Made by a program: the position numbers and the translations under genes. Shown here piece after piece: positions 1-8,839 of a stretch of DNA of 64,000 nt. How positions within the stretch are numbered: position 1 is the first letter of the stretch; each line of letters starts with the position of its first letter. The notes below the pieces were generated by a model, which did not search any database, was not told the DNA's origin, and was given only the letters and a program-made list of their open reading frames with translations. Origin of the DNA: Hymenobacter volaticus (GTDB lineage: Bacteria > Bacteroidota > Bacteroidia > Cytophagales > Hymenobacteraceae); contig NZ_CP095061.1 of NCBI RefSeq assembly GCF_022921055.1, forward strand, positions 4,193,501 through 4,257,500, given 5' to 3'.

Positions 1-3000
1 CGGTGGGTGCCTCGCGCCAGTAGTAGCCGCCGCGCACCTCTTTCCAATACATGCCGAGTTCCTCGCTGTGCAGGGCGTTTTCGGTGAGGGCCGTGAGAAT
101 GTCTTTCACCGCAGCGGGCTGTATTTTCTGGCGGTGCAAAGTCAGCGCAATTTGCGCTTGCAAATAGCGGGACTGACTTGGCCAAAACGTGGCGGCCTGC
201 TGCTGATAATACGCGAAAGCCGGTTGAGCCTCCCGACTGACCGACTGCGTAAGCCAGAAGCTGCGGGCGTACAGAGCTTGAATCTGGGTGTCGGATACGT
301 GATTTTGCTTCAGGTCCACGCCTTTCTGCCGGCGCAGCTCTTCGTAGTCGCGCTGAAGTTGGCCGTCGAGGTAGAGCACGGCTTGGTTCACGATTTGGCG
401 GGCCTGCGCGTCCTGCTCTAGGTTCAGGGCTCCTAGCTTCTGTAGTTTGCCGAAACCAGCCACGATAAGTTGGGTGATATACCGGTCGTCGGGCATCTGC
501 TCGAACCACGGGAAAGCACCGTTGGGCTGCTGCATCTTGGCTAGTTTAGAGAGGGCGCGGGTGGTTTCCGCTTTGAGGCGGGTCTCATCAAACAGCTCGG
601 TTAGGCGGCGCATCCGCTCGGTTTCGGATTGGGCATCGCGCACCCACGGCGTTTCCTGGAGCAGCAAGAGTTTCAACTCCTGATTCTGCTCTAGCTTGCT
701 GGTGAGGGCAACTTTGTCGCCGGCATGGGCGGCACGGTTCCACTCGGCTAGCACGGTTTTGAAGCGCGGGTTACCAACCAGAATTTTGGCGGCCACTAAG
801 TTGGCATAAAGACGGCTGAACACCTGTTCGGAACACTCATAGGGGTATTCCATCAGATACGGTAGTGCCTGCACAGCGTACCAAGTAGGGTTCTGCGTCA
901 TTTCCAACGTGAGCGAGTAACTGCGGCGCGTGGGCGAAGTGGTGCTCGTGAGCTTCTTCAGCTCGAATTCGCGCGTGGCGGACCCTACAATGGGCAGCGA
1001 CAAACTCTCCGTGACGAGCAAGCGGTTGGGTAGCACCGGTAGCGTATTTTCCTCGCCATCGGATACAGTTCCGAGCTGTTCGCTCTTGGCTTTCCGTTTC
1101 TCACTCTTGGTTTTGCGCGAAGCCTTACCAGCAGATTTCCCTTCTTCGCTCTCCATAGTTGGCTGCGCTTCCGCTACTACGCGGTAGGTTACAGCTTCGA
1201 GCGGCACTTGGCCTTCGGCGGTTTCGGGGATGGCGAGGCTCCAAGCTACGGCGCTACTTTGGTTGGCTTTCAGGTCGAACTTCACTTGCGCTGGGCCTTT
1301 GAGCAGCTTGCCGTCGAGGGGTTGCTGGGTGCGGGCATCGAGTAGGAAGAGCTGAGCCGTGCCGCGCAGAGACTGTGTGGTAAGGTTGCTGAGTTTGGCA
1401 GTGAGGACGAGTTGGTCGCCCTCCCGGAAGAAGCGCGGCGCGTTGGGAGTCACTTGCAGTTGCTTTTGCGTGACTAATTCGCGGCGCAGCAACCCGGAAT
1501 GTAGTTGCTGATCGTGGGCCAGGGCCAGCAGTTGCCAGCGTGTTACAGCTTCGGGCATCTGGAATTCCAGCACGGTTTCGCCCTGAGCGTTGGTGCGCAG
1601 GTCAGGCAACCAAAAGGCCGTTTCGCGGAAGTCTTTGCGGGCTTGTACGTTGGCTAGGTCAGGCGCAGGATTCTTAGAGACAATCATAGTATCAGCATTA
1701 CCTGCTACAACTTCCTCATCCTTCTTAATAACAGGCGGCGTAAATTTTATAGTCGACATTTTAGCTGGAGCTGCGGCCATTCTCATTGCACTATTGTTCT
1801 CCTTCGCTACTTGTGGGCCGACTACTTTATCAGCTAATTCTTTCTGATCAGGCAGTTCAGTTTCAAAAAGATCATCCTCGCCTAAATAGCCCCACATATT
1901 TATATGTGGGTATATGATATCCTCCTGCTCTGTGTCTGCGTATTGCTGCTCAAATAATTCCTCCGACTCCTGCGTCTGAAACTGTCCATTCCAGGCCAGC
2001 TCGGCCGGATAATACGGCGTCGACAATTGCAACTCCATGAAGGAATGCGGCCGGAAAGTATCTAATGATTTATCATAAAGCGAGGCCAGCAACTCGGCAA
2101 CAGCCGGCTTGCCACCCGTCTGGTGGATGGTGACACGCCAAGTTTCTTTCTGGCCGGGTTGCAGCTTGTCGCGGAAGGTGGCAATACTCAGCACAAGTGG
2201 CGCGGGCGGCATAGTTACCTGCACAGTGGCCGAGTGGATATAGAGGCGGTTGTCGCGCACTTGCGTGAGGTGAACGTGGAGTTGCGCACCATCCAGCTGA
2301 ACGGGAGCTTCAATTTCTACCACACGCTGCTCCCCCGCTTGCAGCGTCAGCCACTCGCGGCGCACGGTTTCACTTTTGGCCTCAGCTTCTAGGAGCAGTC
2401 GGGCTCCTGGTTCGGAGCTACCCACCAAGAAACGCGCTGCCTTACCAGGCACTACGCTGTCTTGCAAACTCACAAACCAGTCAGGAGTGGGCACGGGCAA
2501 CGTGGAGGCAGTGGCCGTATAGAGCGTGAAATAATGCTCGTCCTTAACGGCGGGCGCTCCGGCTTCAACTAGGGCCGTGGCTTCGAGCACGTAGCGGCCG
2601 GGCGCCTGCTGGGCTAGCGGCGCGGAAAGGCTCGCCAATAGCGGCGACTTCTCAGTGTTGAAATCCTGCGTAAGCACGAGGGTCCGGGTCCAGGTGCTGT
2701 CGTTGTCTTCCTTGGCGTACGCATCAAGCGGGAACTCGCGTTTAAATTCCTCGCGGCTCAGGGCTTCTCGCTCGGGCCGTTCCCACACGCGGGGTCGCAG
2801 AGCGCGGACGGGCGGCGTGAGGCGGTAGAGACGCACCTGGCCGCGGGCGGGGCGGGCTTCGCCGGTGGCATTGGTGCTAAGCAGTTGAAGGGACGGTAGG
2901 TTCTCGCGGTTTAACTGCTCCGGTACGTCGAAGCGGAGCGTGAGGGCCTGGCTGCCGAGGCTAACGGACTGCTGGCCGGTGCGGGTTTCGCCGGCGGCAT

Positions 3001-5464
3001 CAGTTACGTCGGCGGTTACCTCGAACACGTAGCCGGGGTTCCAGAAGCCACGCTTGGCGCTGCCTTGTGTCTCCCCCTTAGCCACGAATTTCACTTCAAA
3101 GCCTCCTGTCGAATCTGTTTGGGTGGTGCCATTGCTGATTTCCACCTCTTCGTTCCGGCCAAGACCGGGTCGGAAGGTGCGGCCGTAGTCGCGCCCAAAC
3201 ATCGGCCAAAAAGTGCGGCGCACTACGCGGTATTGCACCCGGGCCCCATCAATAGGCTGGCCGGCGTAGGCAGTGGCTTTGCCGCGTACCACCACTTCTT
3301 TGCCCAACACGGGGCTTCCCTGTGCCGGCTCCACCGTTACTTGAAACGTGGGCCGCTTGTAGTCTTCCACCGCAAACTGCACGCTGCCGTTATCGACTTG
3401 CAAACTCATTTCCCCGTTGAGCAGACTCGTGGGCAGCAGCACTGAGCCGTGGAAGCTGCCGTAGTCGGAGGTGGTGAAGGACAGCGTTTGTACTGTTTGC
3501 CCGTTCACATCTAGCAGGCGCACGGTTACGGGCAGCTTAGGAAGGATCTGGGACTTTCCGGCCAAAGTTTCGGTCAGGATGCCCTTGAAGTAGAGCGTCT
3601 GGCCAGGTCGATAGATGGCGCGGTCGGTGTAAAGAAACGTGTGGCGCTGCGGAAACTCAGAGGGACGTGGTTGGCGCGGGCCGTAATAGCCACCCTCCTG
3701 CGTCAGCAGCGAATCAGTTCCCTTAGAAAGGAGCATGGCCCGTAAAAACGTGTTCTGGCTCGGAGAGAATGTTACCGGAATCTGCACTTGGCCTTCGGCG
3801 GTGCTGGTTTGTGCGTCGCCGCGCCGTTGCTTGTAGCTTTTGGCCTTTTGATCGTAGTATTGAAACAAGGGCAGCGCCCGAACTCCGGCCAGCGTTTGGC
3901 CGCTTTGCCGATGTAGCACTAGCAGCTCTGCTCCTTCCTGCGTGGTAGATTGGCGGCGTATTTCGCTAAGCTCACTCACCCCAAGTTGGGTGTAAGCCGT
4001 GGCTATGCCGGCTCGCTCTTTCGTGGGGTTTTCATCTGCTGTGCTTAGCACAATGAGGTAGTGCCCCACCGGAAGGGCTGGGCCGCTGTGCTGTACCGAG
4101 TGGTTTTTATAATCAATTGGGCCCGGCGCCGAAAGTACCCACGCCGCCACGGGCTTAGCGGCCAAGGCCCGGGCGTAGGTTTTCGAGAAGTTGCGCTCTT
4201 CCTCGTAATTTCCTTGGCTAAGTTGCTGCATTCGCTGCGCCATCGTCACGCGGTACGCTTTGGCATAAAGCCGCGGCGCGTTGCGAACGTTCAGTCTCAG
4301 TAGCCACGGTTGGCCGGGCAGCACCACGCTTTCGGTGGTGAAGCGCAGTTCTACTCGCTCCATATTCTGCCGCAGCATCTGCGCCTGCCGCGCCCCATAC
4401 GACTCCGGGAAACGCTTTTCAGCGAGCAAGGCTATTTCGCGGGCTTTGGCGGGTTCCTTTTCATTTAGATGATTAGCTAACTCAAATAAAATCTCCGCGC
4501 TAATCGGCAACGCCTTATACACCTCGGCGGTGCGTGTCAGGGCAGATTGATAGAGGCTATCCTTGTCGGGTAGTTCCGAGTGCTGCTGTACAAAGCGCAG
4601 ACGTTTCAAGTCCACATCGACTAAAGCCGCCAGGTTTTTACTATCGGTGAGCCGGAAAGTGGTGAGTTGCTGCAATACACGCAGGGCATGCAATTGTCCA
4701 TTCAAAGAATCGGCTTGTGGAGCTTGCAGCGGCAAACGGGCAAAATCAGAGGCTGAACCAAATAAGGTGGGGTTTTTCAATTCGAACTGTTCGGCCGGGC
4801 GCGTGACATAGTATTCGTCGTTTTGCAAACCGTCCACGGCGCGGTGGGCTAGCAGGTCGTAGAGCGTGGGGCGTAGGGCGCGGCCTTCGGTGTCGCCGCC
4901 CCGGATGGCGTACCCGAGGGCTTTCAGTGGCAGTTGCTGCTGACGGCGGGGTTCATCGGCGAGGGAGGCGCGGTAGTGGCGCAAGATGGTGCTGCCGAAG
5001 CGGGCGGCGTCCCAGGTACGCAGGTCGGCGGCGCTGGCATCGGCGGAGTCGGAACTGGCGGCGCGGGTACGGTCGAGGAATTGGTAGCGGTGTTGCTGAT
5101 AATAATTTGCGTAGAGCTGGGCCAAGAGGCTATGCAGCATGGGCCGAGCCGGAAACTGAGCAGTCTTCAGGTCGGCTTCCACTAAGGCAATGGCCTTCTC
5201 ATCGGCCTCTTCCTCTTTGGCATCCAGCAACCGTAACTTGTAGAGCAGGGCCCGCAAATACTCCGGCGCGTTCTGGCGCTGGCGGGCTTGCTGATAGATG
5301 GGTTCCAGCAGTTTGGCGGCCGAAGCAGTTTGGGCTTTAGCTAGCAGCTGGTCTATTTTCTTCCAGGTGGCGGCACTAGCCCCGTTGCTGGGCGGCGTGG
5401 GCGCCGAAGAGCCGGCAGTGAACAGCATGAGCAGGGCGAATAAGCTGAACAGGAAGAAACGCAT
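1..5464 (-). CDS. Alpha-2-macroglobulin family protein (3' end cut by window edge)
   Basis: Reading down from the ATG at 5464, one frame stays open to base 1, about 1821 codons, so the C-terminus is missing. The first 21 residues (MRFFLFSLFALLMLF...) form a signal peptide without a lipobox cysteine. A bait-like MG2 segment (RAIYRPGQTLYFKG) lies near residue 610, and the conserved A2M block (FWLPDLRTNAQGE...) near residue 1370. The thioester-domain motif YPYECSEQ is near residue 1540, with C-S-E-Q at 824-835. In this family the Cys and Gln form an internal thioester that traps attacking proteases; here C-x-E-Q is intact. Bacterial members sit in the periplasm or outer membrane, often beside a penicillin-binding protein 1C gene, which would lie left of the window and cannot be checked. 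The N-terminal 400 residues look helical and TPR-like. The family call is confident; the substrate is unknown. Confidence 0.93.
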   Translation of the reverse strand, partial: MRFFLFSLFALLMLFTAGSSAPTPPSNGASAATWKKIDQLLAKAQTASAAKLLEPIYQQARQRQNAPEYLRALLYKLRLLDAKEEEADEKAIALVEADLKTAQFPARPMLHSLLAQLYANYYQQHRYQFLDRTRAASSDSADASAADLRTWDAARFGSTILRHYRASLADEPRRQQQLPLKALGYAIRGGDTEGRALRPTLYDLLAHRAVDGLQNDEYYVTRPAEQFELKNPTLFGSASDFARLPLQAPQADSLNGQLHALRVLQQLTTFRLTDSKNLAALVDVDLKRLRFVQQHSELPDKDSLYQSALTRTAEVYKALPISAEILFELANHLNEKEPAKAREIALLAEKRFPESYGARQAQMLRQNMERVELRFTTESVVLPGQPWLLRLNVRNAPRLYAKAYRVTMAQRMQQLSQGNYEEERNFSKTYARALAAKPVAAWVLSAPGPIDYKNHSVQHSGPALPVGHYLIVLSTADENPTKERAGIATAYTQLGVSELSEIRRQSTTQEGAELLVLHRQSGQTLAGVRALPLFQYYDQKAKSYKQRRGDAQTSTAEGQVQIPVTFSPSQNTFLRAMLLSKGTDSLLTQEGGYYGPRQPRPSEFPQRHTFLYTDRAIYRPGQTLYFKGILTETLAGKSQILPKLPVTVRLLDVNGQTVQTLSFTTSDYGSFHGSVLLPTSLLNGEMSLQVDNGSVQFAVEDYKRPTFQVTVEPAQGSPVLGKEVVVRGKATAYAGQPIDGARVQYRVVRRTFWPMFGRDYGRTFRPGLGRNEEVEISNGTTQTDSTGGFEVKFVAKGETQGSAKRGFWNPGYVFEVTADVTDAAGETRTGQQSVSLGSQALTLRFDVPEQLNRENLPSLQLLSTNATGEARPARGQVRLYRLTPPVRALRPRVWERPEREALSREEFKREFPLDAYAKEDNDSTWTRTLVLTQDFNTEKSPLLASLSAPLAQQAPGRYVLEATALVEAGAPAVKDEHYFTLYTATASTLPVPTPDWFVSLQDSVVPGKAARFLVGSSEPGARLLLEAEAKSETVRREWLTLQAGEQRVVEIEAPVQLDGAQLHVHLTQVRDNRLYIHSATVQVTMPPAPLVLSIATFRDKLQPGQKETWRVTIHQTGGKPAVAELLASLYDKSLDTFRPHSFMELQLSTPYYPAELAWNGQFQTQESEELFEQQYADTEQEDIIYPHINMWGYLGEDDLFETELPDQKELADKVVGPQVAKENNSAMRMAAAPAKMSTIKFTPPVIKKDEEVVAGNADTMIVSKNPAPDLANVQARKDFRETAFWLPDLRTNAQGETVLEFQMPEAVTRWQLLALAHDQQLHSGLLRRELVTQKQLQVTPNAPRFFREGDQLVLTAKLSNLTTQSLRGTAQLFLLDARTQQPLDGKLLKGPAQVKFDLKANQSSAVAWSLAIPETAEGQVPLEAVTYRVVAEAQPTMESEEGKSAGKASRKTKSEKRKAKSEQLGTVSDGEENTLPVLPNRLLVTESLSLPIVGSATREFELKKLTSTTSPTRRSYSLTLEMTQNPTWYAVQALPYLMEYPYECSEQVFSRLYANLVAAKILVGNPRFKTVLAEWNRAAHAGDKVALTSKLEQNQELKLLLLQETPWVRDAQSETERMRRLTELFDETRLKAETTRALSKLAKMQQPNGAFPWFEQMPDDRYITQLIVAGFGKLQKLGALNLEQDAQARQIVNQAVLYLDGQLQRDYEELRRQKGVDLKQNHVSDTQIQALYARSFWLTQSVSREAQPAFAYYQQQAATFWPSQSRYLQAQIALTLHRQKIQPAAVKDILTALTENALHSEELGMYWKEVRGGYYWREAPT

Positions 5465-5593
5465 GGGGTGGAATTGAATAGCCGGGCGAAGTTGACAAAA
5501 TTCAGATGCCCGGCCGAGCTCTATTCCACACGATCCGGACAAAAAAATATTGCTAGCCGTTACTAAACGTCTTCAAAAATCAGCCCTTTCGCC

Positions 5594-5624
5594 TTGTTTA
5601 CTTAGCTCGTCATTAGTACCTTTC
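5594..5624 (+). promoter_or_regulatory. Possible Bacteroidota-type promoter for the 5654 gene
   Basis: TTG at 5594-5596 is followed after 20 bases by TACCTTTC at 5617-5624, close to the TTTG/TAnnTTTG pattern. An ATG at 5626 follows immediately but opens a different frame from the downstream gene. Match by eye only. Confidence 0.35.
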
Positions 5625-5653
5625 TATGGTAATTATCCTATTGCCCCCCTGCG

Positions 5654-6580
5654 GTGCTCCTCGATTTGAAAAATCTCCCCATTTACGTCGAGGCACGCAT
5701 CCACTGCCCGATGGAGACTCTTTGGGAGCACACTCAGCAGCCCGAGTTGCACCAGCAGTGGGACTTACGTTTCAGCGAAATCTCCTATCTACCCCGCCCC
5801 ACCGAAACTGAGCCTCAGCAGTTTCTTTATGCTACGCGCATAGGCTTTGGGCTGGGCATTGCGGGCAAGGGCGAAAGCATGGGCACTAAAGAGAAAAACG
5901 GCGAACGAATATCGGTCCTCAAGTTCTGGTCGGATGAGTGGCTGTCGTTGATTAGAACCGGCGCGGGCTACTGGAAATACATTCCCACCGACAACGGCCT
6001 GCGCTTCCTCACCGGCTACGACTACCAAACTCGCTTCGGTCTGCCCGGTGCCGTGGTCGATAGGCTGGCGTTTCGGTCGCTTATTGGGTGGGCCACCGCT
6101 TGGAGCTTTGATTGTCTGCGGCTATGGCTGGAAAAAGGCATCCGGCCGGCGGTGTCGGTGCGACTCGCGCTTATGCAGTGGCTGGTACGGCTGGTGCTCG
6201 GGCTAAGCTGGATTTACCAGGGCGTAGTGCCCAAGCTATTGTTTCCGGATACTGGCGAGCTACGCATTTTGCAAGGTGCTGGCTTCTCCCTTACTGCAGC
6301 GCACCGCATAGCAACCGCCGTAGGCGTGGGCGAAATCGTGTTTGGGCTGCTGTTTTGGCTGTTGCCCCGCCGCGGCCTGCGCCTGGTGTATCTGCTCAAT
6401 ATGGTGGGGTTACTGGTACTAGGTGCCGGAGCGTTGGTCAGCCAACCGATGGTGTTTGTAGCGCCTTTTAATCCGCTTACTCTTAACCTGTGCATGATGG
6501 CGCTGGCCGCCATTGGCTTGCTCACACTTTCTGAGGAGTTGCCAAGCGCCCGCCGTTGCCTGCGTCGGCCACCCCAATAA
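5654..6580 (+). CDS. SRPBCC / DoxX-like membrane protein
   Basis: The N-terminal 130 residues (IYVEARIHCPMETLWEHTQ, then QWDLRFSEISY) look like an SRPBCC lipid-binding or cyclase fold. From about residue 170 there are four hydrophobic helices typical of the DoxX-like family, ending with an Arg-rich tail. Fusions of these two domains are known in bacteria, but no reaction is established. There is no ATG in frame before the conserved start, so GTG at 5654 or TTG at 5663 is the likely initiator. An ATG at 5626 would serve only if the CCCCCC run at 5645-5650 were one base shorter. DUF4166 and desaturase genes follow at 31 and 45 bases, suggesting one transcript acting on membrane lipids (inference). 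Confidence 0.8.
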   Translation: MLLDLKNLPIYVEARIHCPMETLWEHTQQPELHQQWDLRFSEISYLPRPTETEPQQFLYATRIGFGLGIAGKGESMGTKEKNGERISVLKFWSDEWLSLIRTGAGYWKYIPTDNGLRFLTGYDYQTRFGLPGAVVDRLAFRSLIGWATAWSFDCLRLWLEKGIRPAVSVRLALMQWLVRLVLGLSWIYQGVVPKLLFPDTGELRILQGAGFSLTAAHRIATAVGVGEIVFGLLFWLLPRRGLRLVYLLNMVGLLVLGAGALVSQPMVFVAPFNPLTLNLCMMALAAIGLLTLSEELPSARRCLRRPPQ

Positions 6581-6611
6581 TTAGGTTCTACTGTCCCTAT
6601 TCTACTTTCTT

Positions 6612-7292
6612 ATGCAATCCATCTATCAGCAGCAACTTGGCTCCGAATTTCAACGGCTTCACCCCCGCATTCAGGAGCGGCTGGCGTTTGCCAGTGAGCA
6701 CCAACGGGCTTTTATTGGCGAAGGCACTATGGAGCGGGTGTGGCACGGACCATTCTATACGCAGCCATTTTTGCGGGTGGGGTTGCTGCGCAATATCATG
6801 TTTCCCGACGCCGGCCAGAACATTCCTTTCCGCATCGAAAATTACGCGTATCTCGATCCGCTTGGCCGCGAAACAGTGACCTGGATTCGGCGCTTTCAAT
6901 TCCCGAAGCATACCCGCTGCTTCGATGCCACCATGATTCGCAGCCAGCAGCGCGCCTGTATAGTAGATTACTTAGGCACCCACCAGCACCTCGCCGTTGA
7001 TATCGACTTGGCCGTGACGGCGCGGGGTGGCTTGCAGTTGCGCTCCGGTGAGCAGCGCTTCTACGAAGGCCCTCTGAATTTTCGCTTCCCCATGCTATTT
7101 TCGGGCCTCGCGGAAGTGGAAGAATGGTACGACGATGCCGCCGACTGCTACCGAATCCAGGTGGAAGTGCGCAACAAGGTATTCGGCAAGTTCTTCGGCT
7201 ACTACGGCTCTTTTCGACCCCGCTGGCAGTCGGTCGGCCCCGACCAGATTCCAGCGTACGCCCTACCCCGCCGCCACGAGCGGCGTGAGTAA
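6612..7292 (+). CDS. DUF4166 domain-containing protein
   Basis: A 226-residue soluble protein with no signal peptide. It begins SIYQQQLGSEFQRLHPRIQ and continues with GEGTMERVWHG, the pattern I associate with DUF4166, a domain sometimes fused to short-chain reductases or SRPBCC proteins. The middle (ENYAYLDPLGRETVTW) and the C-terminal half (FYEGPLNFRFPMLFSG) agree with the family's alternating beta-strand character. The function of DUF4166 is not known. It lies between the SRPBCC/DoxX-like gene and the desaturase, on the same strand with gaps below 50 bases, so co-expression is likely. The family is a recognition call from motifs; any role in lipid or pigment handling is inferred from neighbours only. 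Confidence 0.8.
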   Translation: MQSIYQQQLGSEFQRLHPRIQERLAFASEHQRAFIGEGTMERVWHGPFYTQPFLRVGLLRNIMFPDAGQNIPFRIENYAYLDPLGRETVTWIRRFQFPKHTRCFDATMIRSQQRACIVDYLGTHQHLAVDIDLAVTARGGLQLRSGEQRFYEGPLNFRFPMLFSGLAEVEEWYDDAADCYRIQVEVRNKVFGKFFGYYGSFRPRWQSVGPDQIPAYALPRRHERRE

Positions 7293-7337
7293 CACGATTT
7301 GTCTATCGTAATTCTTCCTTTATAGTTCTTCTCTTCA

Positions 7338-8102
7338 ATGAAAACCACTGCTAGCTCTGCGCATTTACAGCTGACCGCCAACCAACGCAGGGTGGAGTTG
7401 GCGCGTCCTTGGGTGTTGGCCGCACTTTATGTAGGGCTGGCGCTAGCGGGCTGGTGGTGGCTAGCGGTGCCGGTAGCAGTAGCTGTGTGCTTGGCCGCCT
7501 TCGTACAGATGCACGATGCCATGCACAACGCCTTGGGGCTGCCCAAACCTATTAATGAGCGAATCCTGACGCTGAGCGCCTTGCTCATCCTCAAAAGTGG
7601 CCACGCCATGCAGGTTACGCACCTACGTCATCATGGCCGCTGCCTCACCGAAGACGACCCCGAAGGTGCCCCTGCCACGTGGCAGTTCTCCCGCGTGCTA
7701 TGGCAAGGCCCCTGGCACATCCTGATGCTTCGCCGCGAGTCGTTACGCATTGCTCCAAATACCCGCCGCATTCAACTGCTGGAAACCGCCTTTACGGTAG
7801 TTCTGCTGGTTGCTTTCGTGGCGCTGTACTTCCTAACGGGCTCGTTGGTGGGAATTATTTACTGGGGCGTTGCCTTTCTCATGAGTGCCACCATGCCGGT
7901 TTGGGCATCCTACATACCCCACCACGTAGCCTCGCGCAATCCTGCTGCCCGGGCGGCAGCGGCCGTGGCGCAAGTCTGGACGCCGGTGGTTTCGTCGTTT
8001 GCCTTTCACCACGTGCATCACCATTACCCGCGCGTGCCGACCGCCTTGCTGCACCGCGCCGCTGCCGAGCTACCCCCGCCACCCGAGGAAGATCATCACT
8101 AG
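7338..8102 (+). CDS. Fatty acid desaturase family protein
   Basis: A 254-residue integral membrane protein with hydrophobic segments near residues 27-57 and 145-190. It has the three histidine clusters of membrane di-iron desaturases and hydroxylases: HDAMH near residue 59, HLRHH near residue 95 and HHVHHHYP near residue 225. These bind the two irons that insert a double bond or hydroxyl into a lipid chain. At 254 residues it is shorter than stearoyl-CoA-type desaturases and could instead be a carotenoid hydroxylase or ketolase relative; the sequence alone does not decide. The C-terminus ends in a Pro/Glu/His stretch. It is the last gene of a three-gene group and converges on the DinB-like gene 27 bases away. 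Confidence 0.87.
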   Translation: MKTTASSAHLQLTANQRRVELARPWVLAALYVGLALAGWWWLAVPVAVAVCLAAFVQMHDAMHNALGLPKPINERILTLSALLILKSGHAMQVTHLRHHGRCLTEDDPEGAPATWQFSRVLWQGPWHILMLRRESLRIAPNTRRIQLLETAFTVVLLVAFVALYFLTGSLVGIIYWGVAFLMSATMPVWASYIPHHVASRNPAARAAAAVAQVWTPVVSSFAFHHVHHHYPRVPTALLHRAAAELPPPPEEDHH

Positions 8103-8129
8103 CAAGTCGGTCCGCTTTTTGGCCGCCCT

Positions 8130-8714
8130 TTACTTTCCGTTACCCGGCTTTCCGTCCAGCACCCGTTCGGCCTGAGCGACGTGGCGCTTCATGTGCTCGA
8201 CGAGCATTTCTACCACATCCGTGAGGCGAGGCCAGAGCAACGGGATAATAGGATTGGGGATTCGTATGGAATTGGCATTCACGCGGCGAGCTTGTCTTAA
8301 CAAGACCTCCAACTCATCGAGTTGCCGACTGAATACTTCCACCACTGTGCGGGGTAGACGCGCGCCAGTCGGGGCGTATTGCTGGGGCGCTTTCATGGCT
8401 TTTTGGCTCGGGGGCGTCCGCATGGCCTCGGTCATTTTGCGCCCAATGAAGCCGTGCTTTACGGTTTCATCGGGCGTACTACCGCGCTCCTGGGCTTGGT
8501 GTATCTTGCGTGTGATAGTAGGCAAATAGAGGCCGCCCACAATGTTAAGATGCTCTAAACACTGCCCAACACTCCATTTGTCAGGGCCCGGCCGGCGATT
8601 GAGTTGGTCGTCGGAGAGAGGCCGGAACCGCCGTTGCGTTATATCGCGCAGCCGAGCGAGGTCGGCGCTCAAAATATCGAAAAAGTCAACGGTACGGATA
8701 GGAGTCTGACTCAT
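8130..8714 (-). CDS. DinB family protein
   Basis: A 194-residue cytoplasmic protein. The start is set at ATG 8714 (MSQTPIRTVDFF); an upstream ATG at 8786 would add 24 residues that do not belong to the fold and would overlap the divergent gene. It has the DinB four-helix pattern: DKWSVGQCLEHLNIVGG in the first half and LVEHMKRHVAQAERVL near the C-terminus. These supply three histidines placed as in the metal site of DinB and YfiT-like proteins. Members are often stress-induced putative metal-dependent hydrolases or thiol transferases; the substrate is unknown here. It is convergent with the desaturase and divergent from the secreted orphan at 8840. Confidence 0.82.
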   Translation of the reverse strand: MSQTPIRTVDFFDILSADLARLRDITQRRFRPLSDDQLNRRPGPDKWSVGQCLEHLNIVGGLYLPTITRKIHQAQERGSTPDETVKHGFIGRKMTEAMRTPPSQKAMKAPQQYAPTGARLPRTVVEVFSRQLDELEVLLRQARRVNANSIRIPNPIIPLLWPRLTDVVEMLVEHMKRHVAQAERVLDGKPGNGK

Positions 8715-8839
8715 ACGAGGGATAGGCGAATGGAAAGGGGCAGCAAACCAGTATGTAATGATACGGGCCACAATTGGCATCGGCAATGCTGATTGCGGAC
8801 CTAAACGGATTCATCCTAAAATCCCGGTATCTTGCCATC

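Noticed and set aside
4927-5340. Plus-strand frame inside the alpha-2-macroglobulin gene
   Set aside because: Arg/Gly-rich shadow of the opposite strand; no family pattern.
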